A program made the translations under genes and the position numbers. The notes beneath the pieces are model-generated. The model saw nothing but the letters and a program-made list of their open reading frames with translations, did not search any database and was not told the origin of the DNA. A DNA stretch of 64,000 bases. Origin: CALNYZ01 sp942490945 (GTDB taxonomy: Bacteria; Pseudomonadota; Gammaproteobacteria; UBA6429; Thiohalophilaceae). Shown in pieces: positions 51,832 through 61,056 of this stretch; positions within the stretch are counted from its first letter, which is position 1, and each line of letters opens with the position of its first letter. The stretch covers positions 1,240,001-1,304,000 of the forward strand of contig CALNYZ010000018.1 of the NCBI GenBank assembly GCA_942490945.1, in the 5' to 3' direction.

Positions 51832-53868
51832 ATGCCAACCATTCAATCACTCGGTGTTGGCTCCGGGATTGATGTACAGGGCCTGGTAGATAAACTGGTT
51901 GCTGCAGAGGGCGATCCCCAAAAGGAACGACTGGACCGCAAGGAAGCGGATCTGCAGAATAACCTTACCGCGCTGGGCGTCTTTAGCGGTGCACTCAATA
52001 ATCTTAAAGAATCCATTTCACCACTGCGTAGTGCACAATCTTTCCGTGCCATGAGTTTGCGTATCGATAATGAAGAAGTGCTGGCTGCTTCACTGGCAGA
52101 AAACGCCGAGCCCGGCAAATATGATATCGATGTGATTCAACTCGCGGAAGCGCAACGACTGGTTTCGGGCGTGTTCAGCTCCGAGTTGGCCAGCATTGGA
52201 GAAGGCGTTCTGTCCTTTCAGTTTGGTGCAGTCAATTCCGCGACAAAAGATTTTGAAGTCAATCCGGAACGTGGCGTCAAGAACCTCATTATCAATGAAG
52301 AAAATAATAATCTACGCGGGATTAAAGACACCATAAACAAGGCAGATATGGGCGTACGCGCGTCTATCATCAATGACGGACGTGGCTTTCGTTTAATTCT
52401 CACTAGCGAAATACCCGGGGTGAATAACAGTCTGCGAATCAAGGTTAATGATGCAGATAAGACTGACACGGATTTATTCGGCTTGTCTACCCTGTCGTAT
52501 GAACCTACGCTGGCGAAAAATAAGGGTCAGAATATTCGCGAAACCTCAGCTGCGAAGGATGCCATTATAAAAATCGATGGCATCGACATTACAAGTAACA
52601 AGAATTCAATATCTAATGTCATACGCGGTGTGACATTAGATATTGGCCCTCAATCTGTTGGTAATTCGACTACGGTGGAAGTATTCAAGGACGAGGCCAA
52701 GGTCTCGGAATCCATTCAGCAGTTTATTACCCAGTACAATCAGTTCGTGACCGAAATTAATGATATGACCAAGTTTGACCCGAAAACGCGCCAGGCAGGT
52801 CCGCTGGCAAACGAAAATGCGGTACGTAACATCATGACGCTACTAAGGCGTGAACTCGGCAGTGATTTTTCAGGCGTCAATGACAATTATGTAACATTGG
52901 CAGCTTTGGGCTTTGATACGCAGCGTGAAGGTACCGTGAATGCTGACAGTGAAAAGCTGGGCGCGGCCATTAGCAATGATATAGATGAGGTCACTCAGCT
53001 GTTTGCGCAATCCGGCTCGACGACTGAACCTTTGTTACGTTATGTGAAGGGCTCGGATGACACCACGGCAGGAAGCTATCAGGTGATTATCGACCAGCTG
53101 GCAACACAGGGAAAATATACCGGCAGTGTTGCGTCTCCTGGCAGCTTTGTTATTGATGAAAATCGGGACAATATTAAGGTCCGGATTGATGCCAGTACCT
53201 CCAAAGAAATTTCCTTGAATCACCGTTCCTATAAAAGTCTTGCCGCTTTCGCTGCTGAATTGCAAAGTAAAATAAACGGTGATGACGTGATACGTGATAG
53301 CGGCGCAAAAGTCTCGGTGCAGGTTAAAAATAACCAGTTGGTACTGACTTCGCAAAAATATGGCAGCAATTCGGCTGTTGAAATACTGGAGATTGAAGGG
53401 GATCTTGCCCGTTTGACCGGGTTGGCGCCGGGTTCAGGTGAAACCGGTCAGAATGTAGCAGGAGCAATCGGTGGTGTTGCAGCGGTTGGTGATGGTCAAA
53501 GACTGGTAGGGCAAGGTGCAGCCGCGGGTCTGGAAGTGGATGTGCTGGGCGGCGAATTGGGACGGCGTGGCGAAGTCAAATTTTCGCGTGGTATTGCGGT
53601 GCGATTGAGCCAGTTACTTGAAAAAGCGCTGGATACGGGCGGCCTGGTGCAACAACGAACCCAGGGCGTCAGTTCAAGGCTGGAAGATATTGCTAGTGAT
53701 AGAAAAAAACTTGATGAAAAATTAGCGAAATCTGAAGAAAAACATATTAAAACTTTTACAAATCTGGACGCTCTTGTAGGTAAGATGCGATCAACGGGTG
53801 AATATTTAAATCGCCAACTGGCGAATTTACCCGGCGCCGCATCTACAGGAAAGAATCGAAATAAGTAA
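51832..53868 (+). CDS. fliD: Filament cap protein FliD (HAP2)
   Basis: The 678-residue protein has the N-terminal FliD domain (GVGSGIDVQGLVDKLVAAEG) and the C-terminal domain with LRRELGSDFSGV... and the coil EKHIKTFTNLDALVGKMRST. It is about 200 residues longer than E. coli FliD; the extra length lies in the middle and C-terminal part. It caps the filament and folds FliC subunits. Confidence 0.93.
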   Translation: MPTIQSLGVGSGIDVQGLVDKLVAAEGDPQKERLDRKEADLQNNLTALGVFSGALNNLKESISPLRSAQSFRAMSLRIDNEEVLAASLAENAEPGKYDIDVIQLAEAQRLVSGVFSSELASIGEGVLSFQFGAVNSATKDFEVNPERGVKNLIINEENNNLRGIKDTINKADMGVRASIINDGRGFRLILTSEIPGVNNSLRIKVNDADKTDTDLFGLSTLSYEPTLAKNKGQNIRETSAAKDAIIKIDGIDITSNKNSISNVIRGVTLDIGPQSVGNSTTVEVFKDEAKVSESIQQFITQYNQFVTEINDMTKFDPKTRQAGPLANENAVRNIMTLLRRELGSDFSGVNDNYVTLAALGFDTQREGTVNADSEKLGAAISNDIDEVTQLFAQSGSTTEPLLRYVKGSDDTTAGSYQVIIDQLATQGKYTGSVASPGSFVIDENRDNIKVRIDASTSKEISLNHRSYKSLAAFAAELQSKINGDDVIRDSGAKVSVQVKNNQLVLTSQKYGSNSAVEILEIEGDLARLTGLAPGSGETGQNVAGAIGGVAAVGDGQRLVGQGAAAGLEVDVLGGELGRRGEVKFSRGIAVRLSQLLEKALDTGGLVQQRTQGVSSRLEDIASDRKKLDEKLAKSEEKHIKTFTNLDALVGKMRSTGEYLNRQLANLPGAASTGKNRNK

Positions 53869-53892
53869 CCATCACATGATGGAGGATGAGTG

Positions 53893-54300
53893 ATGAATAT
53901 GGCGAAATTACACAATGCGGTGCAGCAATACAATCAGGTAGGTGTTTCAAGTGGCGTCGAGTCTGCCAGTTCACATCGTCTCATTCAAATGCTCATGAAT
54001 GGTGCTTTGGAAAAAATAGCTATCGCAAAAGGACACATGGAAAGGAATGATATCGCGCAAAAAGGTGGCAATATCAGTTGGGCGATTTCGATTATCGACG
54101 GATTACGCGCCAGTCTTAATCTGGATAACGGTGGTGAAATCGCACAAAATCTGGATGACTTGTATGACTACATGACACGTCGTTTGGCACGTGCCAACAT
54201 CGAAAATAACCCGGACATACTTGATGAAGTGTCATCATTGGTACGCTCGCTTAAAAGTGCCTGGGACGAGTTGCCACAACTGGTTTCCAGTAACGAATAG
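53893..54300 (+). CDS. fliS: Flagellin export chaperone FliS
   Basis: The roughly 135-residue helical protein has the FliS motifs HRLIQMLMNGALEKIAIAKG, then ISIIDGLRASLNLDNGGEIA and LDDLYDYMTRRLARAN. It binds the C-terminus of FliC before export. GGAGGATG precedes the ATG at 53893. Confidence 0.94.
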   Translation: MNMAKLHNAVQQYNQVGVSSGVESASSHRLIQMLMNGALEKIAIAKGHMERNDIAQKGGNISWAISIIDGLRASLNLDNGGEIAQNLDDLYDYMTRRLARANIENNPDILDEVSSLVRSLKSAWDELPQLVSSNE

Positions 54301-54323
54301 CCCTGACTGATAGTAGCTGATTC

Positions 54324-54659
54324 GTGCAAAATTCAACTTCATCCATGATGTCACCGCAACAATACGCGGATAAGGTACTGCGATTAAGCCACCACATTCA
54401 ACAGATGGCGGTCGCAGAAAACTGGGCGATGTGTACACAAATGGAGGCTGAGCGTCAAAAAACCATAGAGGCATTATTTGACCATCCAGACGTCGGTAAT
54501 GCGCTGGCCTCCATTTCTGAAGTGTTATTACAGATTATCAGCATAGATAGTGAAAGCATGGCAGTGTGTGAAAAGCACAAAAACATAATTGCCAATGAAA
54601 TCAAACAGATCCATGAAGGCAGACGCGCCGTGGCGCTGTACTCCAGTCATTACCGCTAG
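54324..54659 (+). CDS. FliT-like export chaperone
   Basis: This 111-residue, mostly helical protein (ILRLSHHIQQMAVAENWA-type pattern, then EAERQKTIEALFDH) lies 23 bases after fliS, where fliT is found in other gammaproteobacteria. FliT binds FliD and controls its export. Similarity is by size, helix pattern and place. The start is GTG 54324 or the ATG at 54345. Confidence 0.65.
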   Translation: MQNSTSSMMSPQQYADKVLRLSHHIQQMAVAENWAMCTQMEAERQKTIEALFDHPDVGNALASISEVLLQIISIDSESMAVCEKHKNIIANEIKQIHEGRRAVALYSSHYR

Positions 54660-54901
54660 TTCCTGGCTTACGGTCTTATTTTCTCTTCATTCCGTAAATA
54701 ACCCGGAACATAACCTGCTTGTTTGTTACTCATACGGTTAGGGTAGCAAATCCCTAATCAAATCATCACTTAAGCTAATCTTCGTACAACCTGCCAAAAT
54801 TTTGACTTTCCCGGCAACTGCCACTACGCTTAGTAAACGGCAAGGGATGGCTTGGCGTGGGTGAGAATTTTCTTGTTGTAACCATAGCATGTGGGGAAAC
54901 T

Positions 54902-56350
54902 ATGTCGCAGAAACACATTTTACTTATTGAGGAAGATCACCAGCGTAATCATAATTTTCAATTGATTGTCGACTTCATAGAGTATGGCTCGGTAGAGGTT
55001 TTTGCTTTTGATAAGTGGCAATCCCAGGTCGACAATAAAGAAAACATCGAAATTGTGGTGGTGGGCTGTGAATGTGAAAATATCCCCAAAACAAAAGCGC
55101 TACTTGAACAGGTAAAGAAAGGTTTTGGTGACAGTATGCCGATACTGTTAATGAAGCCCATTGATATTCAAACACCCTCGGAATTTTCCTCATTAATTGT
55201 GACATCCATTAATTTGCCACTGCGGTTTCGGCAGGTCCACCAGGCCTTTCATATGGCAGATGTATTTGCCAAAGGGTTCAGGGAAGGAGCGTCGACAACA
55301 TCGCCGATGTTATTCAGAAGTCTGGTGGGTAACAGCCGGGCAATACGAAATGTTCGTAAATTAATTGAACAAGTAGCCAATTCAGATGCGAATGTTCTGA
55401 TCCTGGGTGAGTCTGGTACGGGTAAGGAAGTCGTCGCGCGCAATCTGCATTATTATTCTGAGCGACGTGATAAACCATTCGTCCCGGTGAATTGTGGCGC
55501 CATTCCACCTGACCTGCTCGAAAGTGAACTGTTTGGTCATGAGAAAGGTTCCTTTACCGGCGCCATCAGCTCCCGGCAAGGTCGATTCGAACTGGCACAA
55601 GGCGGCACGCTCTTTCTTGATGAAATTGGTGACATGCCACTGGCCATGCAGGTCAAACTGCTGCGGGTATTACAGGAACGAATTTTTGAGCGTGTTGGTA
55701 GCAACAAGAGTCTTGTTGCCGATGTCAGAATTATTGCAGCCACCCACCACGATCTGGAAAAAGAAATCAAGGAAGGGCGTTTCCGTGAGGATTTATATTA
55801 TCGCCTGAATGTTTTCCCGATTGATATGCCGCCGCTCAGGGAACGCGTAGAAGATATACCGTTACTCATAAATGAACTGATTACGCGTATGGAACATGAA
55901 CAACGTGGTTCGGTACGCATGACGCCCGCAGCGATCGCTGGCTTATGTGATTATCCCTGGTCAGGTAACGTCAGGGAACTCTCAAACCTGATCGAAAGAT
56001 TGGTGATCATGTTCCCGTATGGTGTCGTTGATGTCCGGGATCTGCCGTCAAAATTTCGCGGCACGGTGAACGGTAGTGATTCTGAAAGCACATCAGAATC
56101 AGAAAGTTTGTCGAATATAATTAATCCAACCCAGTATACGGCTGATTCAGTTGATTCCTTTCGCATCCCGCAAGAAGGTCTTGATCTGAAAGAGCATCTT
56201 ATTAATCTTGAGTTTTCAATCATCAAGCAGGCACTTGATGATTCGGATGGAATTGTCGCGCATGCTGCCAAGCGCCTTAACATGCGACGAACAACCCTGG
56301 TTGAAAAAATGCGTAAATATGGCTTACATCGCGCGGAACATGCGTCATAA
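54902..56350 (+). CDS. fleQ: Flagellar master regulator FleQ/FlrA (sigma54 activator)
   Basis: The roughly 482-residue protein has a FleQ-type N-terminal domain, an AAA+ domain and a Fis-type helix-turn-helix (AAKRLNMRRTTLVEKMRKYG). The AAA+ domain has Walker A GESGTGKE near 170, the sigma54-contact loop GSFTGA, and Walker B GGTLFLDEIGDMP. The contact loop is GSFTGA where the usual form is GAFTGA. FleQ starts the flagellar cascade and in pseudomonads binds c-di-GMP. I choose ATG 54902 because GGGGAAA precedes it; the frame is open 45 bases further up. A weak sigma54-like site (CGGAAC-N5-CTGCT) lies at 54704-54719. Confidence 0.92.
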   Translation: MSQKHILLIEEDHQRNHNFQLIVDFIEYGSVEVFAFDKWQSQVDNKENIEIVVVGCECENIPKTKALLEQVKKGFGDSMPILLMKPIDIQTPSEFSSLIVTSINLPLRFRQVHQAFHMADVFAKGFREGASTTSPMLFRSLVGNSRAIRNVRKLIEQVANSDANVLILGESGTGKEVVARNLHYYSERRDKPFVPVNCGAIPPDLLESELFGHEKGSFTGAISSRQGRFELAQGGTLFLDEIGDMPLAMQVKLLRVLQERIFERVGSNKSLVADVRIIAATHHDLEKEIKEGRFREDLYYRLNVFPIDMPPLRERVEDIPLLINELITRMEHEQRGSVRMTPAAIAGLCDYPWSGNVRELSNLIERLVIMFPYGVVDVRDLPSKFRGTVNGSDSESTSESESLSNIINPTQYTADSVDSFRIPQEGLDLKEHLINLEFSIIKQALDDSDGIVAHAAKRLNMRRTTLVEKMRKYGLHRAEHAS

Positions 56351-56409
56351 ACTTGACTTCATATACCCCCAGCATTCCTAACTAACTGATTACGTTTCAC
56401 TTCCTTACA

Positions 56410-56425
56410 CGGCATGGATTTTGCT
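56410..56425 (+). promoter_or_regulatory. Sigma54 promoter of fleSR
   Basis: CGGCAT-GGATT-TTGCT keeps the GG and GC pairs in the right spacing, 43 bases before the fleS GTG. FleQ is the expected activator. It may also feed fliEFGHI, for which no separate promoter is seen. Confidence 0.65.
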
Positions 56426-56467
56426 CAACATCTTGCAGAGCATGATTCAGCATGAATAGGGGAAGTT

Positions 56468-57661
56468 GTGAGCAATCAGGAAAACTTTAAAGACCAGCAA
56501 AGTCTAACTGATGCCTTTCAGGCATTTAATCAGCTATCTGCACAATTAGCGGGTTCCTATCAGGCACTGGAACAGCGCGTTGCCGGGCTTAGCCAGGAAC
56601 TTGCCGCATCTCAGACCCAGCGTATGGTCGAACTGCAGGAAAAAGAGAAACTCGCGTTGCGTTTGCAATCGCTAATTGATGCATTGCCTGCCGCCGTTAT
56701 CGTGCTTGACGGGGAAGGCATGATCAAGGAATACAATCTTGTTGCGACCGAATTGCTTGGTGTGAAGCTACAAAAGCAGTCGTGGAATAGTGTAAGTAAA
56801 CAGGTATTCGATACCGAACGTTCTACGGCGAATGAAATCGCATTAAAAAATGACAAATGGATTGTGCTGTCAACCTGTCCTCTTGGCGAGCAGCCAGGAC
56901 AAATAATATTATTGAATGATGTTACTGAAACTAAAAAGCTGCAGGAACATCTGCAACAACAGGAGCGGCTGGTCACCATGGGTGAAACTGCTGCTTCGCT
57001 TGCCCATCAAATAAGAACACCATTAGCGTCAGCCATTCTTTATGCGTCCAACCTGAAACGAACCCAGGTTAACGACAAGGACAGAATTAAATTCTCGGAC
57101 AAGATTTTTGAGCGTCTCCGGCATCTGGAAACAGTGGTTAACGATATGTTGCTTTATGCTAAGGGTATTACCTCCGAGTTCAGCGTATTAGATCATCGTT
57201 CATTAGTGCTTGAGCTGAAAACGCTGATGGAATCCCATCTGACAGAAACATCCACCACCCTGGTATGGGAAGATTATCTGCAACAGGAAATAGAAATTTC
57301 TGCCAACCGGCAAATGTTAATCAGCGCCCTGATTAATCTGATTGTGAATGCCATTCAGGCTATGGGACACAACGGAAAAATTATTATTAAAACGCAAGCC
57401 GATCAGTCCGGAAGACTGGTATTGCGGATTATTGACTCCGGATCAGGAATTGAAAACAAGGACTGCAAACGAATATTCGAACCATTTTTTACAACCAGAA
57501 AAGACGGTACCGGACTGGGGCTTGCCGTTGTGAAGGCAATCATACAGGCACACGATGGAAACATATACCTGGAAGATACCAACAGTAAGGGTAGTACTTT
57601 CGCGATCGCTTTGCCTGTTTATACACGTGAGCAAGAATCACATTATCAATGTACAGCTTAA
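56468..57661 (+). CDS. fleS: Flagellar sensor kinase FleS/FlrB
   Basis: This 397-residue soluble kinase has an N-terminal coil, a PAS-like domain (LIDALPAAVIVLDGEGMIKEYN), the H-box TAASLAHQIRTPLASAILY near 179, an N-box (LINLIVNAIQAMG) and G-boxes IDSGSGI and GTGLGLAVVKAI. It has no membrane segment, as expected for FleS. The start is GTG 56468 with GGGGAAG upstream. Its partner FleR follows 12 bases later. Confidence 0.93.
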   Translation: MSNQENFKDQQSLTDAFQAFNQLSAQLAGSYQALEQRVAGLSQELAASQTQRMVELQEKEKLALRLQSLIDALPAAVIVLDGEGMIKEYNLVATELLGVKLQKQSWNSVSKQVFDTERSTANEIALKNDKWIVLSTCPLGEQPGQIILLNDVTETKKLQEHLQQQERLVTMGETAASLAHQIRTPLASAILYASNLKRTQVNDKDRIKFSDKIFERLRHLETVVNDMLLYAKGITSEFSVLDHRSLVLELKTLMESHLTETSTTLVWEDYLQQEIEISANRQMLISALINLIVNAIQAMGHNGKIIIKTQADQSGRLVLRIIDSGSGIENKDCKRIFEPFFTTRKDGTGLGLAVVKAIIQAHDGNIYLEDTNSKGSTFAIALPVYTREQESHYQCTA

Positions 57662-57673
57662 CGGGATGACATT

Positions 57674-59044
57674 ATGAGTAATACAAAAATATTAGTAGTC
57701 GAAGATGACAATTCGTTGTGTGAAGCGCTGTTAGATACCTTGTCCACATCAGGCTATGAAGCAGTGAGTGCGTCTGATGGCAAGCGTGCACTGTCGTTAA
57801 TCGAAAAGGAACAGTTTGATTTGATAATCAGTGACATCCAGATGCCAAATATGGATGGCACAAACTTGCTCAAGAAAATTACCAATAGCGGCATCAATAC
57901 ACCGGTTATGCTTATGACCGCCTATGCAAGTGTCGAACAGGCCGTTGAAGCCATGCGCTATGGCGCTGTTGATTACCTGGTTAAACCATTTGAAGCAGAA
58001 GTACTGGTAAACATGGTCGAACGTTATATTGGCTGTGCCAAGAGTAATACTACCGACGTGGTGGCAGCTGACAGCTCGTCAGTTGATCTGTTTAACCTTG
58101 CGCAAAGAATTGCCGAGAACGACGTAACTGTAATGATTACCGGAGAAAGCGGTGTCGGTAAGGAAGTTATTGCACATTACATACATAACAATTCAGGCCG
58201 ACGAGACGGCCCGTTTGTGGCGATTAATTGTGCCGCCATTCCGGAGAATATGCTGGAAGCAACCCTGTTTGGCTATGAGAAGGGTGCCTATACAGGTGCG
58301 TACAAGGCAAGCCCTGGAAAATTTGAGCAGGCAAATGGCGGCACACTGTTACTGGATGAAATCTCGGAAATGGATCTGGGCTTGCAGGCAAAATTGCTTC
58401 GTGTGTTACAGGAAAAAGAAGTTGAGCGCCTTGGCGGCTCAGGTGTAATTGATCTTGATGTCAGAGTGATAGCAACATCAAACAGAAATATGCAGGAATG
58501 TGTAAGAAGCAATAAATTCCGTGAAGATTTGTTTTATCGATTAAATGTCTTTCCGCTGATGATCAAACCATTACGTGAACGCAGGGGTGACATTATTCCC
58601 CTTGCCGAGCGATTTGTCACAAAATATTCCAAAATACAAAAAATTGCGATTCCTTCAATTTCTGATGAAGCAAAACAGAAATTCATTGACCACAGCTGGC
58701 CGGGTAATGTGCGTGAGCTTGATAATGTCGTGCAACGCGCCATTATTTTGCACCGTGATGAAATCATTGTTGGCAACGATGTTCAATTTGAACTGGATAC
58801 GAAAAATATCAATATGGAACCTGTTGTCAGACAGCACATACCCCATACAGAAGAAAAATTGACGAATGATGTAAAAAGTCATGAGTGGAAAGTGATATTG
58901 AATACACTAAAAGACCTGGCGGGAAACAGAAAAGATACCGCATCAAAACTGGGAATAAGCGAACGAACATTACGCTACAAGCTGGCAAAGATGCGGGAAT
59001 CCGGCGTTAACATTCCTGCTTCGTCCGGCATTGAGCACGTTTAG
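57674..59044 (+). CDS. fleR: Flagellar response regulator FleR/FlrC (sigma54 activator)
   Basis: The 456-residue NtrC-type protein has a receiver domain (VVEDDNSLCE, phosphosite in IISDIQMPNMDG, KPF). The AAA+ domain has GESGVGKE, the sigma54 loop GAYTGA and GGTLLLDEISEM, and a Fis helix-turn-helix (RKDTASKLGISERTLRYKLA) ends the protein. It would activate the middle flagellar promoters after phosphorylation by FleS. Confidence 0.94.
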   Translation: MSNTKILVVEDDNSLCEALLDTLSTSGYEAVSASDGKRALSLIEKEQFDLIISDIQMPNMDGTNLLKKITNSGINTPVMLMTAYASVEQAVEAMRYGAVDYLVKPFEAEVLVNMVERYIGCAKSNTTDVVAADSSSVDLFNLAQRIAENDVTVMITGESGVGKEVIAHYIHNNSGRRDGPFVAINCAAIPENMLEATLFGYEKGAYTGAYKASPGKFEQANGGTLLLDEISEMDLGLQAKLLRVLQEKEVERLGGSGVIDLDVRVIATSNRNMQECVRSNKFREDLFYRLNVFPLMIKPLRERRGDIIPLAERFVTKYSKIQKIAIPSISDEAKQKFIDHSWPGNVRELDNVVQRAIILHRDEIIVGNDVQFELDTKNINMEPVVRQHIPHTEEKLTNDVKSHEWKVILNTLKDLAGNRKDTASKLGISERTLRYKLAKMRESGVNIPASSGIEHV

Positions 59045-59061
59045 TACAAGAGGTAACGAAA

Positions 59062-59394
59062 ATGGCAAATTCAACGATAACAGCAGCTGATTTGCTCGCA
59101 CAAATGCGTGCGATGGCAGCACAGGCAAATGGAAATACACCCAATGTCAATGCACAAGGCCAGACATCACAAACAGATTTTTCAAAACTTCTGAAACAGT
59201 CAATAGACAATGTAAATGCGACCCAACAGCAAGCGGATAAACTGGCAGTCAGTTTCCAAAAGGGCGATCCAAATGTACAACTGTCCGAAGTTATGGTTGC
59301 CATGCAAAAATCAAGTGTTTCTTTTCAAACAATGTTGCAGGCGCGAAACAAGCTTATTCAGGCATACCAGGAAGTAATGAATATGCCAATCTAG
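59062..59394 (+). CDS. fliE: MS ring-rod junction protein FliE
   Basis: This 110-residue protein has the conserved C-terminal half (FSKLLKQSIDNVNATQQQAD, then VQLSEVMVAMQKSSVSFQTM and RNKLIQAYQEVMNMPI). It links FliF to the rod. It begins the basal-body run fliEFGHI. Confidence 0.94.
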   Translation: MANSTITAADLLAQMRAMAAQANGNTPNVNAQGQTSQTDFSKLLKQSIDNVNATQQQADKLAVSFQKGDPNVQLSEVMVAMQKSSVSFQTMLQARNKLIQAYQEVMNMPI

Positions 59395-59439
59395 GTAAAA
59401 ATATGTTCACTTAACATGGTTAGCAGGGAGTAATAAAGT

Positions 59440-61050
59440 ATGGATCTGTCAAAGACAGAGAAGTTATCCGGTCCATTTTTAGGCATGACAGAATTACCAA
59501 TCGTACGTCAGATCGGATTGATGTTAGGTCTGGCTGCAAGTATTGCGCTGGGTGTCGCTATTGTTATCTGGTCGCAAAAACCAAATTTTGCAGTGCTTTA
59601 TTCTGGCATGAAACATTCGGATATCAGTGAAATATCACAAGTACTCAATAGAGAAGGTATTAAATTCAAGGCGGAGATGGATACTGGTACATTGCTGGTA
59701 GACAGTTCAATGCTGGATAAGGCAAAACTCGAACTGGCCGCTGATGGACTGCCAAAAGGAAACAGCGTTGGCTACGAGATGTTGAAAAATGAAGAAGGTT
59801 TTGGTACCAGCAGTTTTTTACAAAATGCGCGGTATCATCGCGCAAAAGAAGAAGAATTGGCAAGAACCATTGCTACCATGGCGGCAGTCAGAAATGCCCG
59901 TGTTCATCTGGCGTTGCCAAAAGAGACGGCATTTTTACGGGACCGAAAACAGGCAAGCGCTTCTGTCATGCTTGAAGTGGCATCAGGATCAACCTTGTCC
60001 AAGCGTCAGGTGGCGTCAATCGTTCATCTTGTTGCATCCAGTATTGATAACCTGGCACCAGAAAATGTAACGGTGGTTGATGCGGATGGCAGTCTGTTGT
60101 CAAAACATAACTCTCCAGATGGTATGGAGTTGTCTGACAGTCAATTCGAATACACGCGCAAGATAGAACATCATTACAGTAATCGAATAGAAAATATTCT
60201 TATTCCGATTGTTGGAAAAAACAAGGTTCGTGCACAGGTCGTGGCGAATATTGATTTTACGCGATCGGAAGTCACACGAGAGTCATTTATCCCGGACCCA
60301 CAGGCGGTACGAAGCAAGGATCAATTTGAAGAACAGATGACAGGCAGTAATGTCGATAGTGGTGTACCCGGTGCATTATCGAATGAACCCCCTGGAGCTG
60401 GGCAGGCACCTGAAAAAATAGTGCCGGGCCAGGCAAATACTGCGACAACACAATTGCCAGGCAAGAATCAGCGACGCTCAACTACAAATTATGAGCTTGA
60501 TCGTATGATCACACATACCAAGACGAATCCTGCCTTTGTAAAGCGATTGTCGGTCGCAGTCGTTGTTGATGACAAGCAGGTAAAATCTGATGCGGGAGAA
60601 ATCACAACCAAGCCCTATACACCTGAAGAATTGACACAACTAACCCGGCTTGTAAAAGAAGCGATTGGCTTTAATACGCTGCGTGGTGACACGGTCAATA
60701 TCATCAACTCCACATTTATCCAGTCGGAAAAACTTGATCCATTACCAGAGATTCCGGTCTGGCAACAATCCTGGTTTTGGGAAATAGTAAAACAGGTAGC
60801 AGCAGGGCTGGGCGTATTATTTATTGTCTTTGGAGTATTAAAACCAACGTTAAGAGGATTATCAGCCTATAGTGGTATCAAGAAACACGATGACAATCTG
60901 GCAGATGACCAACTGACATTAAACGAATCGGGGAGTGCGTTACCTCCACCACATTCTTATGAAGATGATTTGTCATCCGCAAAAGCACTCGCCAGTCAGG
61001 AGCCAAAGCTGGTTGCACAAGTAGTCAAAAACTGGGTTGCGGTGGAATAA
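59440..61050 (+). CDS. fliF: MS-ring protein FliF
   Basis: The 536-residue protein has two membrane helices (about 26-46 and 448-468) around a large periplasmic region (LYSGMKHSDISEISQVL, KEEELARTIATM, RVHLALPKETAFLRD). The C-terminal tail VVKNWVAVE binds FliG. It is the base on which the flagellum is built. Confidence 0.95.
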   Translation: MDLSKTEKLSGPFLGMTELPIVRQIGLMLGLAASIALGVAIVIWSQKPNFAVLYSGMKHSDISEISQVLNREGIKFKAEMDTGTLLVDSSMLDKAKLELAADGLPKGNSVGYEMLKNEEGFGTSSFLQNARYHRAKEEELARTIATMAAVRNARVHLALPKETAFLRDRKQASASVMLEVASGSTLSKRQVASIVHLVASSIDNLAPENVTVVDADGSLLSKHNSPDGMELSDSQFEYTRKIEHHYSNRIENILIPIVGKNKVRAQVVANIDFTRSEVTRESFIPDPQAVRSKDQFEEQMTGSNVDSGVPGALSNEPPGAGQAPEKIVPGQANTATTQLPGKNQRRSTTNYELDRMITHTKTNPAFVKRLSVAVVVDDKQVKSDAGEITTKPYTPEELTQLTRLVKEAIGFNTLRGDTVNIINSTFIQSEKLDPLPEIPVWQQSWFWEIVKQVAAGLGVLFIVFGVLKPTLRGLSAYSGIKKHDDNLADDQLTLNESGSALPPPHSYEDDLSSAKALASQEPKLVAQVVKNWVAVE

Positions 61051-61056
61051 TCAGAT

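Noticed and set aside
54704..54719. Sigma54 promoter upstream of fleQ (CGGAAC-N5-CTGCT)
   Set aside because: GG and GC spacing is right but several key bases differ, and fleQ is usually not sigma54-dependent; noted only under fleQ.
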